NCBI RefSeq assembly: GCF_000745185.1
Contig: NZ_JQNJ01000001.1
Coordinates: 1,449,501-1,513,500 of the forward strand
Direction of reading: 5' to 3'
Length of the DNA stretch: 64,000 bases
Origin: Muricauda sp. MAR_2010_75
GTDB lineage: Bacteria > Bacteroidota > Bacteroidia > Flavobacteriales > Flavobacteriaceae
Numbering within the stretch: the stretch's first letter is position 1; each line of letters begins with the position of its first letter. Under the pieces are notes generated by a model. It made no database searches. It saw nothing but the letters and a program-made list of their open reading frames with translations, and had not been told where the DNA came from. Shown one piece after another: positions 51,552 through 59,216 of this stretch. Both the position numbers and the translations under genes were made by a program.

Positions 51552-53882
51552 ATGGCAAAGAAGGCTCAAAAGAAACAGCAGCAGGGATATTTTAAATTTA
51601 TTAAGTGGTTCTGGATACTTTTTGGGTCCGGCGTTTTGGTGGTCATGTTCATTTTTCTATTGGCATCATGGGGAGCATTTGGAGAAATGCCAACCTTTGA
51701 ACGTTTGGAAAACCCCGAGACCAACTTGGCCACGGAGTTTATTTCCTCAGATGGTGAAACTTTGGGGAAACTCTATTTGGATGACAACAGAACCTGGGTT
51801 GATTACGACACCTTACCACAAAATTTGGTCGATGCCCTTGTTGCTACGGAAGATGCTAGGTATTACGATCATTCTGGCATAGATGCACGCGGTACTTTGC
51901 GGGCAATTCTATTTTTGGGGACCAAAGGAGGGGCAAGTACCATTTCACAACAACTTTCCCGTCAACTTTTTGTTGGGGTGCGTTCCAGAAACCTTATGGA
52001 AGCTGTTACCCAAAAAATAAAGGAATGGGTCATTGCCACGCGTTTGGAACGAAACTATACCAAAGAGGAAATCATAGCCATGTACCTTAACATCTATGAT
52101 TTTGGTTATGCGGCTGACGGTATCCGTTCCGCTTCCAGGATTTATTTTGGAAAAGAACCCTATGAACTAAGAACGGAGGAGTCAGCCGTTTTGGTAGGGA
52201 TGTTGAAGAACTCATCCCTGTATAATCCCATTCGGCGTGAAGAACTCGTGCTTAGCCGAAGAAACACTGTTTTGGGTCAAATGGCCAAGTATGATTATAT
52301 CACTGAGGAGGAAAAAGATTCTTTGCAGGCTCTAAAAATGAACATCAATTTCAACCCAGAATCGCACCGGGAAGGATTGGCCACCTATTTTAGGATGTAT
52401 CTTCAGCGCTGGTTGAACGGTTGGGTAAATGAAAATCCAAAGCCAGATGGCGAAAAATGGAACATCTATCTGGATGGTTTGAAAGTCTACACCACTGTCG
52501 ATTCCAGAATGCAGCGCAACGCTGAAGAAGCCGTGCAGGAACACATGAAAAATCTTCAGGCGGAATTCTTTCACCAGAACACCCCAGAACGTAATCCAAC
52601 AACGCCATTTTTGGACTTGTCAAAAGGAGCCGTAGATACCATTATGGATAGGGCCATGAAAGCATCCCCAAGATGGCGTTACCTAAAGCGGGAGGGTATG
52701 TCCGAGAAGGATATACAAGCAACTTTCCACAAAAAGACAGAAATGACCGTCTTTGATTGGGATAGTGATTCCTTTGAAAAGGATACTATAATGACCCCAA
52801 TGGATTCCATACGCTATTACAAGACCTTCTTGCGAACGGCCATGATGTCCATGGAGCCTCAAACAGGGCACGTAAAAGCATGGGTCGGGGGAATTGATTA
52901 TAAACATTTTCAATATGATCAAGTTTACCAAGGGGCACGGCAGGCAGGTTCAACTTTTAAGCCTTTTGTTTATGCGGCAGCCATTGATCAATTACGCTAT
53001 TCACCTTGCTACACCCTTCCAGACAACCAATACTGTATTGAACCAGGCAAACATGGCAATATGGAAGCGTGGTGTCCTAAAAATTCCGATGGAAAATACT
53101 CTGGGGAAAATCTTACCCTAAAGAAAGCGTTGGCCAACTCGGTGAATACCATTACCGCCCAGCTAATAGACAAAGTAGGGCCGGGATCTGTGGTTTCCAT
53201 TGCCAAGAGCATGGGACTAAACAAAAACATCCCTGAAGTGCCGTCCATTGCTTTGGGAACCCATGACTTCAATGTCTACGAAATGGTAGGGGCCTATGGT
53301 ACTTTTGCCAACCAAGGCGTATATGTGAAACCCGTGATGGTAACCCGAATTGAGGATAAAAATGGAACCGTACTCTACGAGTACACCCCAGAAACCAAAG
53401 ATGTCTTGAGCAAAGACGTCGCCTATGCCATGGTCAATCTCATGGAAGGAGTCACCCAGTACGGTTCAGGGGGAAGGCTTAGACACACCTTCGCTAAAGA
53501 ACAAACTGTGTATAAAGAAATCATCACTGGATATCCATATGAGCTTACCAACCCCATAGCTGGAAAGACAGGAACCACCCAAAACCAAAGTGACGGTTGG
53601 TTCATGGGAATGGTGCCCAATTTGGTGACCGGAGTTTGGGTAGGGGGCGAGGAGCGGTCCATTCACTTTTCAAACCTCACCTACGGTCAAGGCGCATCCA
53701 TGGCGTTGCCAATTTGGGCCTTGTATATGAAAAAGAACTATGCCAATGAAGAACTGGGCGTTTCCAAAGATGCCTTTGAAGAGCCAGAAGAAATGACCAT
53801 CAATATAGATTGCTCCAAACAAACCCAAGAAGAGGAAGATGACCTGGATACGGAGGATGATTTGGAAGACATCGATTTTTAA
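51552..53882 (+). CDS. Class A penicillin-binding protein (PBP1A-like)
   Basis: A 776-residue bifunctional murein synthase. A membrane helix near residues 18-38 is followed by the GT51 transglycosylase domain (LVATEDARYYDHSGIDARGT, ASTISQQLSRQLFVGVRSRN) and the transpeptidase domain. The latter carries the active serine in AGSTFKPFVYAAAID, SxN as SVNTITAQL and KTGTTQNQSDGWFMG. The C-terminus is an acidic tail (EEEDDLDTEDDLEDIDF). It builds the peptidoglycan glycan strands and crosslinks. It is the last gene of the ricT-gldH run and ends in a terminator. Confidence 0.96.
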   Translation: MAKKAQKKQQQGYFKFIKWFWILFGSGVLVVMFIFLLASWGAFGEMPTFERLENPETNLATEFISSDGETLGKLYLDDNRTWVDYDTLPQNLVDALVATEDARYYDHSGIDARGTLRAILFLGTKGGASTISQQLSRQLFVGVRSRNLMEAVTQKIKEWVIATRLERNYTKEEIIAMYLNIYDFGYAADGIRSASRIYFGKEPYELRTEESAVLVGMLKNSSLYNPIRREELVLSRRNTVLGQMAKYDYITEEEKDSLQALKMNINFNPESHREGLATYFRMYLQRWLNGWVNENPKPDGEKWNIYLDGLKVYTTVDSRMQRNAEEAVQEHMKNLQAEFFHQNTPERNPTTPFLDLSKGAVDTIMDRAMKASPRWRYLKREGMSEKDIQATFHKKTEMTVFDWDSDSFEKDTIMTPMDSIRYYKTFLRTAMMSMEPQTGHVKAWVGGIDYKHFQYDQVYQGARQAGSTFKPFVYAAAIDQLRYSPCYTLPDNQYCIEPGKHGNMEAWCPKNSDGKYSGENLTLKKALANSVNTITAQLIDKVGPGSVVSIAKSMGLNKNIPEVPSIALGTHDFNVYEMVGAYGTFANQGVYVKPVMVTRIEDKNGTVLYEYTPETKDVLSKDVAYAMVNLMEGVTQYGSGGRLRHTFAKEQTVYKEIITGYPYELTNPIAGKTGTTQNQSDGWFMGMVPNLVTGVWVGGEERSIHFSNLTYGQGASMALPIWALYMKKNYANEELGVSKDAFEEPEEMTINIDCSKQTQEEEDDLDTEDDLEDIDF

Positions 53883-53905
53883 CTACTTATAACCTAAAAA
53901 ATAGC

Positions 53906-53939
53906 AGCCCCAAGCACAAAATGTCTTGGGGCTTTTTTA
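53906..53939 (+). terminator. Intrinsic terminator after the penicillin-binding protein gene
   Basis: AGCCCCAAG (53906-53914) pairs with CTTGGGGCT (53925-53933), then a T-run. It lies 24 bp after the stop. Confidence 0.85.
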
Positions 53940-53978
53940 TTTTAATCGTATTTTCAAACAATAGGAAAAAAGCACTAT

Positions 53979-54680
53979 ATGATTAACAAAACAGTTTCAG
54001 ATGTATCAGAGGCCTTGGAAGGCGTTGCCGATGGAATGACCTTCATGCTGGGTGGATTTGGCCTTTGCGGAATCCCTGAAAACGCCATTTCGGAATTGGT
54101 CAGATTGGGAATCAAGGACATCACCTGTATCTCAAATAATGCAGGAGTGGACGATTTTGGCCTCGGCCTGCTTTTGCAAAAACATCAGATTAAAAAAATG
54201 GTATCCTCCTACGTGGGTGAGAACGATGAATTTGAACGCCAAATGTTGAGTGGTGAACTGGAAGTGGAACTGACTCCCCAAGGCACCTTGGCTGAAAAAT
54301 GTAGGGCGGCCCAAGCTGGTTTCCCTGCCTTTTATACGCCGGCGGGCTATGGCACCGAGGTGGCCGAAGGAAAAGAAACCCGAGAGTTTGATGGTAAAAT
54401 GTATGTACTGGAACCAGCTTTCAAGGCTGACTTCTCCTTTGTGAAGGCCTGGAAAGGGGATGAGGCAGGGAATCTGATTTTCAAGGGAACAGCTCGCAAT
54501 TTTAACCCCTGTATGTGCGGCGCCGCCAAGATTACGGTGGCTGAGGTGGAGGAACTCCTTCCTGCCGGAAGTCTGGATCCGAATGAGATCCATATCCCCG
54601 GCATATTTGTGCAGCGCATTTTTCAGGGGGAGAAATACGAGAAACGAATTGAACAACGAACCGTTAGACAAAGATCATAG
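53979..54680 (+). CDS. scoA: 3-oxoacid CoA-transferase subunit A
   Basis: The 233-residue alpha subunit of succinyl-CoA:3-ketoacid CoA-transferase, which activates acetoacetate for entry into central metabolism. [20 protein letters not shown] is the CoA-binding GGFG motif, [20 protein letters not shown] and [20 protein letters not shown] are subunit A signatures. The companion subunit B begins 2 bp downstream. Substrate could also be another 3-oxoacid. Confidence 0.94.
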   Translation: MINKTVSDVSEALEGVADGMTFMLGGFGLCGIPENAISELVRLGIKDITCISNNAGVDDFGLGLLLQKHQIKKMVSSYVGENDEFERQMLSGELEVELTPQGTLAEKCRAAQAGFPAFYTPAGYGTEVAEGKETREFDGKMYVLEPAFKADFSFVKAWKGDEAGNLIFKGTARNFNPCMCGAAKITVAEVEELLPAGSLDPNEIHIPGIFVQRIFQGEKYEKRIEQRTVRQRS

Positions 54681-54682
54681 TT

Positions 54683-55336
54683 ATGCTGGATAAAAACGGA
54701 ATCGCAAAACGGATTGCAAAAGAGGTCAAGGATGGATACTACGTCAATTTGGGCATTGGCATTCCAACTTTGGTGGCCAATTTTGTTCGTGATGATATTA
54801 GTGTGGAGTTTCAAAGTGAAAATGGGGTGCTTGGTATGGGGCCTTTTCCTTTTGAAGGGGAAGAAGATGCGGATATCATCAATGCCGGAAAACAGACCAT
54901 CACCACCTTACCGGGAGCTTCTTTTTTTGACTCGGCCTTGAGCTTTTCCATGATTCGCGGACAACATGTGGACCTTACCATTTTAGGGGCAATGGAAGTG
55001 GCAGAAAATGGGGATATTGCCAATTGGAAGATTCCCGGCAAAATGGTCAAGGGAATGGGAGGAGCTATGGATTTAGTGGCATCCGCAGAGAACATAATCG
55101 TGGCCATGATGCATACCAATAGAGCGGGGGAGTCCAAATTGCTAAAACGGTGTACGCTTCCACTAACTGGTGTAGGCTGTGTAAAAAAGATAGTGACAAA
55201 CCTAGCCGTTTTGGAAGTGACTTCCAAAGGTTTTAAACTTCTCGAACGAGCACCAGGAGTACCTGTGGAAGAGATTCGGAAAGCCACTGAAGGAAGCTTG
55301 GTTGTGGATGGAGAAATCCCCGAAATGAAGATTTAG
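54683..55336 (+). CDS. scoB: 3-oxoacid CoA-transferase subunit B
   Basis: The 217-residue beta subunit with the catalytic glutamate in FQSENGVLGMGPFPF and the glycine motif NLGIGIPTLVANFV. DLTILGAMEVAENGDIANWK and KMVKGMGGAMDLVASAENI are typical. It forms a heterotetramer with the A subunit, and the pair would let the cell use ketone bodies or convert succinyl-CoA to succinate, metabolically close to the sdh operon 4 kb away. No terminator was found directly after it. Confidence 0.95.
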   Translation: MLDKNGIAKRIAKEVKDGYYVNLGIGIPTLVANFVRDDISVEFQSENGVLGMGPFPFEGEEDADIINAGKQTITTLPGASFFDSALSFSMIRGQHVDLTILGAMEVAENGDIANWKIPGKMVKGMGGAMDLVASAENIIVAMMHTNRAGESKLLKRCTLPLTGVGCVKKIVTNLAVLEVTSKGFKLLERAPGVPVEEIRKATEGSLVVDGEIPEMKI

Positions 55337-55411
55337 CAAATACCAACCGTTTTTTTACAACAAAATAAAACCATTACACAACATTAGTTTTAAATTACCG
55401 ATCATCGAGTT

Positions 55412-55419
55412 TATATTTG
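55412..55419 (+). promoter_or_regulatory. Promoter -7 box TATATTTG for the 35-codon gene
   Basis: An exact TAnnTTTG match 47 bp before ATG 55467; a TTTT stretch lies at the -33 distance. It is the only promoter-like box in the 320-bp gap that could drive the small frame. Confidence 0.6.
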
Positions 55420-55466
55420 GTTATATCGAATTTTTTACCCAAATTAACACCTAATAAAACTATACC

Positions 55467-55574
55467 ATGGCAGCCAAATTAAACCACACCACAATGGACG
55501 AAAATGTTCAAGTGTACCGAAACGATTTCTTCACAGGATTTATGTTATTGATTAAGAAGCTTTTTATGCTTTAG
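55467..55574 (+). CDS. 35-residue microprotein
   Basis: A small frame that is easy to miss: it starts MAAKLNHTTMDENVQVYRND and ends FFTGFMLLIKKLFML. The N-terminus is polar and acidic, the C-terminus amphipathic or membrane-seeking. It has its own -7 box 47 bp upstream, an A-rich region before the ATG (as typical for Bacteroidota, which rarely use Shine-Dalgarno) and a terminator 28 bp after the stop. The complete transcription-unit layout is strong support; the function is unknown. Confidence 0.6.
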   Translation: MAAKLNHTTMDENVQVYRNDFFTGFMLLIKKLFML

Positions 55575-55602
55575 ACCAACATATATTCCCCCTGAAAATC
55601 TT

Positions 55603-55634
55603 AGAGCCGACACTTTGTTAGGCTCTTTTTTTTG
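55603..55634 (+). terminator. Intrinsic terminator after the 35-codon gene
   Basis: AGAGCC (55603-55608) pairs with GGCTCT (55621-55626), followed by eight T. The hairpin loop also contains the TTTG used as -33 element of the next gene. Confidence 0.75.
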
Positions 55635-55645
55635 GAATAAATTTG
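55614..55645 (+). promoter_or_regulatory. Promoter TTTG-N20-TAAATTTG for the GNAT gene
   Basis: TTTG at 55614-55617 stands 20 bp before TAAATTTG (55638-55645), a full match to both elements, ending 13 bp before ATG 55659. It overlaps the upstream terminator. Confidence 0.65.
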
Positions 55646-55658
55646 AGGAAAAGTAATC

Positions 55659-56174
55659 ATGGGCCTCAATTTTAGGGAGTGTCAAACTTCTGATTTGGAT
55701 GAGTTGGTGAAAATATCCAAAGATACTTTTGCAGCTGCTTTTGAAAAGGATAATAATCCCGATGATTTCCAAGACTACATTCAAAAGGCGTTCAGTCCTG
55801 AAAGTTTGGAAAAAGAACTGAAGAACCCCAATTCCATTTTCTATTTTGTGTTTGATGGTGAAACCTTGGTAGGATACTTTAAGTTGAATATTGGTGCCGC
55901 CCAAACCGATGTCCATGACAAAAATGCTGTGGAGTTGGAGCGGATTTATGTGAAACAGGAATACCAAGGGAAAAAGGTGGGGGCCAAAATGCTCAATGAA
56001 ATTTTGGATCTTGGTAAAAAACACAACAAAGAATACTTATGGTTGGGGGTGTGGGAACACAACCCCAAGGCCATTCGTTTTTACCAAAGGCATGGCTTCC
56101 AAAAGTTTGGGGAGCACCCTTACTATATTGGCACAGACAAACAGACGGACTGGCTTCTTCGGTTAGACCTTTAA
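55659..56174 (+). CDS. GNAT family N-acetyltransferase
   Basis: A 171-residue acetyl-CoA-dependent transferase. Motif A is visible as VELERIYVKQEYQGKKVGAK with the Q/RxxGxG/A pyrophosphate loop, and motif B as YLWLGVWEHNPKAIRFYQRH. The closing GFQKFGEHPYYIGTDKQTDW is like spermidine/spermine and PaiA-type acetyltransferases. The acceptor is unknown. Its 3' end overlaps the convergent HTH-like gene by 12 bp. Confidence 0.93.
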   Translation: MGLNFRECQTSDLDELVKISKDTFAAAFEKDNNPDDFQDYIQKAFSPESLEKELKNPNSIFYFVFDGETLVGYFKLNIGAAQTDVHDKNAVELERIYVKQEYQGKKVGAKMLNEILDLGKKHNKEYLWLGVWEHNPKAIRFYQRHGFQKFGEHPYYIGTDKQTDWLLRLDL

Positions 56175-56483
56175 AAAGCTTTCCAAAAATAAAATATCAC
56201 CTTCCGAACGCAACTTGTAGGCAATAGAGTTTTCAAAAGCGGCATGAATCAATAACGAAATAGCCTGTGCATTGGCCTTGGTAAGGCTGTTGGTTCGGTA
56301 CACCACATCGCGAATGGTTGAAAAGCTAATGCTGCAGCGAATAGCAATGTTGGCATAATCGTCTTTGGATACATTTCGTCGCAAAGTTTCGGAAAGCCGT
56401 TCACTGATTGGTTTGCCGTAATCTTCTTTTGAAAAGATATCATCACTTTTGATGACCAACCCTAGATTTTTAATAGATCCCAT
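56163..56483 (-). CDS. Small helix-turn-helix-like protein
   Basis: A 106-residue protein starting MGSIKNLGLVIKSDD. The segment YANIAIRCSISFSTIRDVVY followed by RTNSLTKANAQAISLLI is arranged like the helix-turn-helix of Cro/XRE or LacI-type proteins. It is divergent from the S24-type repressor gene at 56629, an arrangement typical of phage switches, and is convergent with the GNAT gene. I can support DNA binding only by pattern. No other prophage genes are nearby. Confidence 0.65.
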   Translation of the reverse strand: MGSIKNLGLVIKSDDIFSKEDYGKPISERLSETLRRNVSKDDYANIAIRCSISFSTIRDVVYRTNSLTKANAQAISLLIHAAFENSIAYKLRSEGDILFLESFLKV

Positions 56484-56536
56484 CTCAATAGTTTAGAGGA
56501 TTACTAATTATTTTACTGGGGTCTCATCCTATTTTC

Positions 56537-56544
56537 TATATTTG
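56537..56544 (+). promoter_or_regulatory. Promoter -7 box TATATTTG for the S24-type regulator gene
   Basis: An exact TAnnTTTG box 84 bp before ATG 56629. The ATATTG-N5-CAATAT palindrome lies downstream of the expected start. Confidence 0.5.
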
Positions 56545-56592
56545 GCTTGTAACCCAATTACAGAAAAGTGGCGGAATCGCTGCGGCTAGTGC

Positions 56593-56609
56593 ATATTGCG
56601 TAACAATAT
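56593..56609. promoter_or_regulatory. Operator-like palindrome ATATTG-N5-CAATAT
   Basis: A perfect 6-bp inverted repeat with 5-bp spacer, followed by further AATAT half-sites up to 56620. It lies between the divergent HTH gene and the S24-type regulator, in the latter's leader, and is a good candidate binding site for either. Confidence 0.5.
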
Positions 56610-56628
56610 TACACAATATACTGAATAT

Positions 56629-57333
56629 ATGTATATAATTAAACAGTTAAGGCGTAAAAAAAATATCAGCCAATCTAAATTGGGTAAAGAAATTGGGGTC
56701 AGCCTCCGTACCATTCAGCTTTACGAGCGCAAGAACGCTAACATTCCCATTAAAAATCTCACCAAGATTGCCAATTTTTTTGATATGACCATTGCGGAAC
56801 TCTATCTGCAAGAGGTGAACGATTTGGGCGAATCCTATACCAAGAAGCAACCCTTTACCAAACATGGCAGTGTTTTTTATCCTTTGGATCATGGAAAATA
56901 TTTGGTGATGGCACCCTTGGTGATGGTAGAATGGCATAAAAAATATATTGAAAGCTTGGAAAAGCAGCAGGGTAGGATACCCTTTCAATCTGCATTTGTA
57001 ATTGATTTTTTAGCGAAGGAACCCCATCGCATTTTTGAGGTTTCCGGTGATTCCATGAATGATGACAGCCTCAATGCCATTCCCAACAAAGCATTTGTCT
57101 TGGGATTGGGCCTTAAGAAGGAATCCTTTACAAAGGATGATGAAACCCTTTGGGACAAATCTTATATCTTGGTCTGCAAGGACCGAATCATCTGTAAGCA
57201 GCTTACAGGGTATTCCAAGGAAAAAACTGTGCTACTATGCCATAATTTGAACACCTCTCCGGAGTTCCAGGATTTTGAGTTGCCCTTAGACGATGTGCTT
57301 CAGGTTTTCAGGATTGTGAAAAAGCAACTGTAG
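56629..57333 (+). CDS. XRE-family regulator with S24/LexA-like C-terminal domain
   Basis: A 234-residue regulator. The N-terminal helix-turn-helix is RKKNISQSKLGKEIGVSLRT with IQLYERKN following, and the C-terminal half resembles S24 peptidase/CI repressors: HRIFEVSGDSMNDDSL contains the catalytic-type serine in GDSM, and ILVCKDRIICKQLTG provides the lysine. ATG 56629 is chosen; a TTG at 56596 lies inside the palindrome. Such proteins can respond to DNA damage through RecA-stimulated cleavage, but the cleavage site is not identifiable here. Confidence 0.88.
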   Translation: MYIIKQLRRKKNISQSKLGKEIGVSLRTIQLYERKNANIPIKNLTKIANFFDMTIAELYLQEVNDLGESYTKKQPFTKHGSVFYPLDHGKYLVMAPLVMVEWHKKYIESLEKQQGRIPFQSAFVIDFLAKEPHRIFEVSGDSMNDDSLNAIPNKAFVLGLGLKKESFTKDDETLWDKSYILVCKDRIICKQLTGYSKEKTVLLCHNLNTSPEFQDFELPLDDVLQVFRIVKKQL

Positions 57334-57344
57334 CCATTCAATAC

Positions 57345-58490
57345 TCAAATTGAATTCAAGATTTCCGAAGCTTTTTCCAAAACGTCGTTGGTCTTCGCAA
57401 AGCAAAACCGCAGGAATTTCTTGTCATAATCTGCTTTGCAAAATACAGAGACCGGAATGCTCGCAAGCTTATGCTCCTTTATCAATCGTTCCGCAAAGAC
57501 TGTATCTTTTTCGTTCGTGATATCCGAATAATCCAATAATTGAAAATACGTGCCAGCCGAAGGAACCATTTTGAATCGGGAGCCTTTTATCGTATTTAAA
57601 AAGACATCCCTTTTCTCCTGATAAAAACCACCGAGGTTTACGTAATGCTGTGGATTTTTTAAATATTCAGCTAATGCAATCTGCATCGCATGGTTCACTG
57701 AAAACACATTGAACTGATGTACTTTTTGGAATTCCAGCATCAAGGGTTTTGGGGCCACGCAATACCCCACTTTCCAACCCGTGGCATGAAATGTTTTTCC
57801 AAACGAAGAGCAGATGACACTTCGAGCCGCCAAATCTGGATATTTAGCCACGCTCTCATGCAGCTCTCCATCAAAAACGATATGCTCATACACCTCATCG
57901 CTCAATAAGATGATATTGGTATCCCTTAAAATTTCTTGAAGCTGGAGCATATCATTTTCAGACCAAATGGTGCCCGTAGGATTATGCGGCGTGTTGATGA
58001 TGACCATTTTGGTCTTTGGGCTTATCGTTGACCTGAAGGCACTCCAATTCATCTTAAAATCGTTTCCCTCTAGTGGCAACGGAATACTTTTGGCTCCAAA
58101 AAGGGAAATGGCCGGTTCGTAGCAATCAAAGGCGGGTTCTATGACGATGACCTCATCTTCTGGCCGAATAAAAGCAGCAATGGTGGTAAAAATAGCCTGA
58201 GTTGCCCCGGCTGTAATGGTGATTTCAGATTCGGGGTGATAATAGTGGCCATACAAACGCTCAATTTTCTCAGATATGGCTTCCCGAAGGGAAAGCACCC
58301 CTTGCATGGGGGCATATTGATTATGCCCTTTTTTAAAAGCCTCACTTACCAACTCAAGAAGCTCTGGGTCTGGATCAAAATTGGGAAATCCCTGGGATAG
58401 ATTTATGGCATTATGGGCACGGGCCAGTTGATTAATGGTTGTAAAAATGGTTGTGCCTACCTGTGGCAGTTTAGATGTTGGTTCAATCAT
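57345..58490 (-). CDS. Pyridoxal-phosphate aminotransferase (methionine aminotransferase-like)
   Basis: A 381-residue class I/II aminotransferase. The N-terminus has HNAINLSQGFPNFDPDPELL, MVIINTPHNPTGTIWSEND holds the PLP-ribitol contacts, LLSDEVYEHIVF the Asp/Tyr, and SFGKTFHATGWKVGY the PLP-binding lysine. The sequence is closest to the KAT/YbdL group that transaminates methionine and aromatic amino acids. Its start overlaps the Vsr-type nuclease stop by 8 bp. Confidence 0.93.
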   Translation of the reverse strand: MIEPTSKLPQVGTTIFTTINQLARAHNAINLSQGFPNFDPDPELLELVSEAFKKGHNQYAPMQGVLSLREAISEKIERLYGHYYHPESEITITAGATQAIFTTIAAFIRPEDEVIVIEPAFDCYEPAISLFGAKSIPLPLEGNDFKMNWSAFRSTISPKTKMVIINTPHNPTGTIWSENDMLQLQEILRDTNIILLSDEVYEHIVFDGELHESVAKYPDLAARSVICSSFGKTFHATGWKVGYCVAPKPLMLEFQKVHQFNVFSVNHAMQIALAEYLKNPQHYVNLGGFYQEKRDVFLNTIKGSRFKMVPSAGTYFQLLDYSDITNEKDTVFAERLIKEHKLASIPVSVFCKADYDKKFLRFCFAKTNDVLEKASEILNSI

Positions 58491-58962
58491 CGGCCTGATG
58501 TTCTTTTAATACTTTCAGTACTTTTTGCAAGCAACGTTCCAAATCTTTTTTCACTTCGGTTTCCCAAAATCGAAACACGGTATAGCCCATTTTTTCCAAT
58601 GCTTCGTTCACCTCCTCGTCCCGCTGGATGTTACGTTCAATTTTAGGGATCCAGAATTCGCGGTTGCTTTTGATTTTGTGCTTTCGTTCCTCCCAATTGT
58701 ACCCATGCCAGAACTCTCCATCAATAAAGATCACGGTCTTATATTTTTTCAGGGCGATGTCCGGCTTCCCAATGAGTTTCTTGTAATCGATACGATACCG
58801 ATATCCAGCTTGCCAAAGTGCTTTCCTAAAAGCCAATTCGGGTTTGGTGTTCTTCCCCCGGATCTTGCCCATGATCTTGGAGCGCTCAGGGGTGGTATAA
58901 AATCCACTCTCCTCATTGAACCGAGGGACTTGGATGCGCTCTTTCTTGTATTTTTTGGGCAT
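58483..58962 (-). CDS. vsr: Very short patch repair (Vsr) family endonuclease
   Basis: A 159-residue nuclease with the Vsr fold. TTPERSKIMGKIRGKNTKPE starts the conserved part, LAFRKALWQAGYRYRIDYKK and IGKPDIALKKYKTVIFIDG carry the metal-binding aspartate, and EFWHGYNWEERK supplies the histidine. Classical Vsr nicks at T:G mismatches created by deamination of 5-methylcytosine. No cytosine methyltransferase gene is in the window. ATG 58962 fits the family better than ATG 58986, which adds MKTFVYSH. Confidence 0.9.
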   Translation of the reverse strand: MPKKYKKERIQVPRFNEESGFYTTPERSKIMGKIRGKNTKPELAFRKALWQAGYRYRIDYKKLIGKPDIALKKYKTVIFIDGEFWHGYNWEERKHKIKSNREFWIPKIERNIQRDEEVNEALEKMGYTVFRFWETEVKKDLERCLQKVLKVLKEHQADD

Positions 58963-59009
58963 ATGGGAATATACGAAGGTTTTCAATGAAAAGTAAACTG
59001 TTAGAATAT

Positions 59010-59145
59010 CATTCTGAGCAAAGCGAAGAATCTATTAGTGGACAACAAGATTGTTTGACACGAATATCACGAATTTACACTAATGCTTTTTTGGGCGCTG
59101 AGCGTAGTTGAAGCGCAATGAGGTCTCGACTGCGCTCGACCTGAC
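59010..59145. repeat. Cluster of dispersed repeats between vsr and sdhB
   Basis: The gap contains CATTCTGAGCAAAGCGAAG (59010-59028), a CACGAATATCACGAATTTAC tract (59059-59078) and two hairpins. GCGCT/AGCGC at 59095-59115 encloses TGAGCGTAGTTGA, and AGGTC/GACCT at 59121-59142 encloses TCGACTGCGCTCGA. The last core equals that at 21137-21148. No gene is seen here. Confidence 0.65.
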
Positions 59146-59160
59146 AATATCCAAAGCAAC

Positions 59161-59192
59161 AAAAAACCCAAATTCCAATTGGAATTTGGGTT
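59161..59192 (-). terminator. Intrinsic terminator of the sdh operon
   Basis: AACCCAAATTCC and GGAATTTGGGTT form a perfect 12-bp stem around AATT, with a T-run on the minus strand, 25 bp after the sdhB stop. It may also act from the other side. Confidence 0.85.
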
Positions 59193-59216
59193 TTATATAT
59201 TGAAATGTTATGGTGT

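Noticed and set aside
56163..58962. Prophage or genomic island around the S24-type regulator and Vsr nuclease
   Set aside because: No integrase, structural, lysis or attachment-site sequences are visible, and flanking genes are ordinary metabolism.
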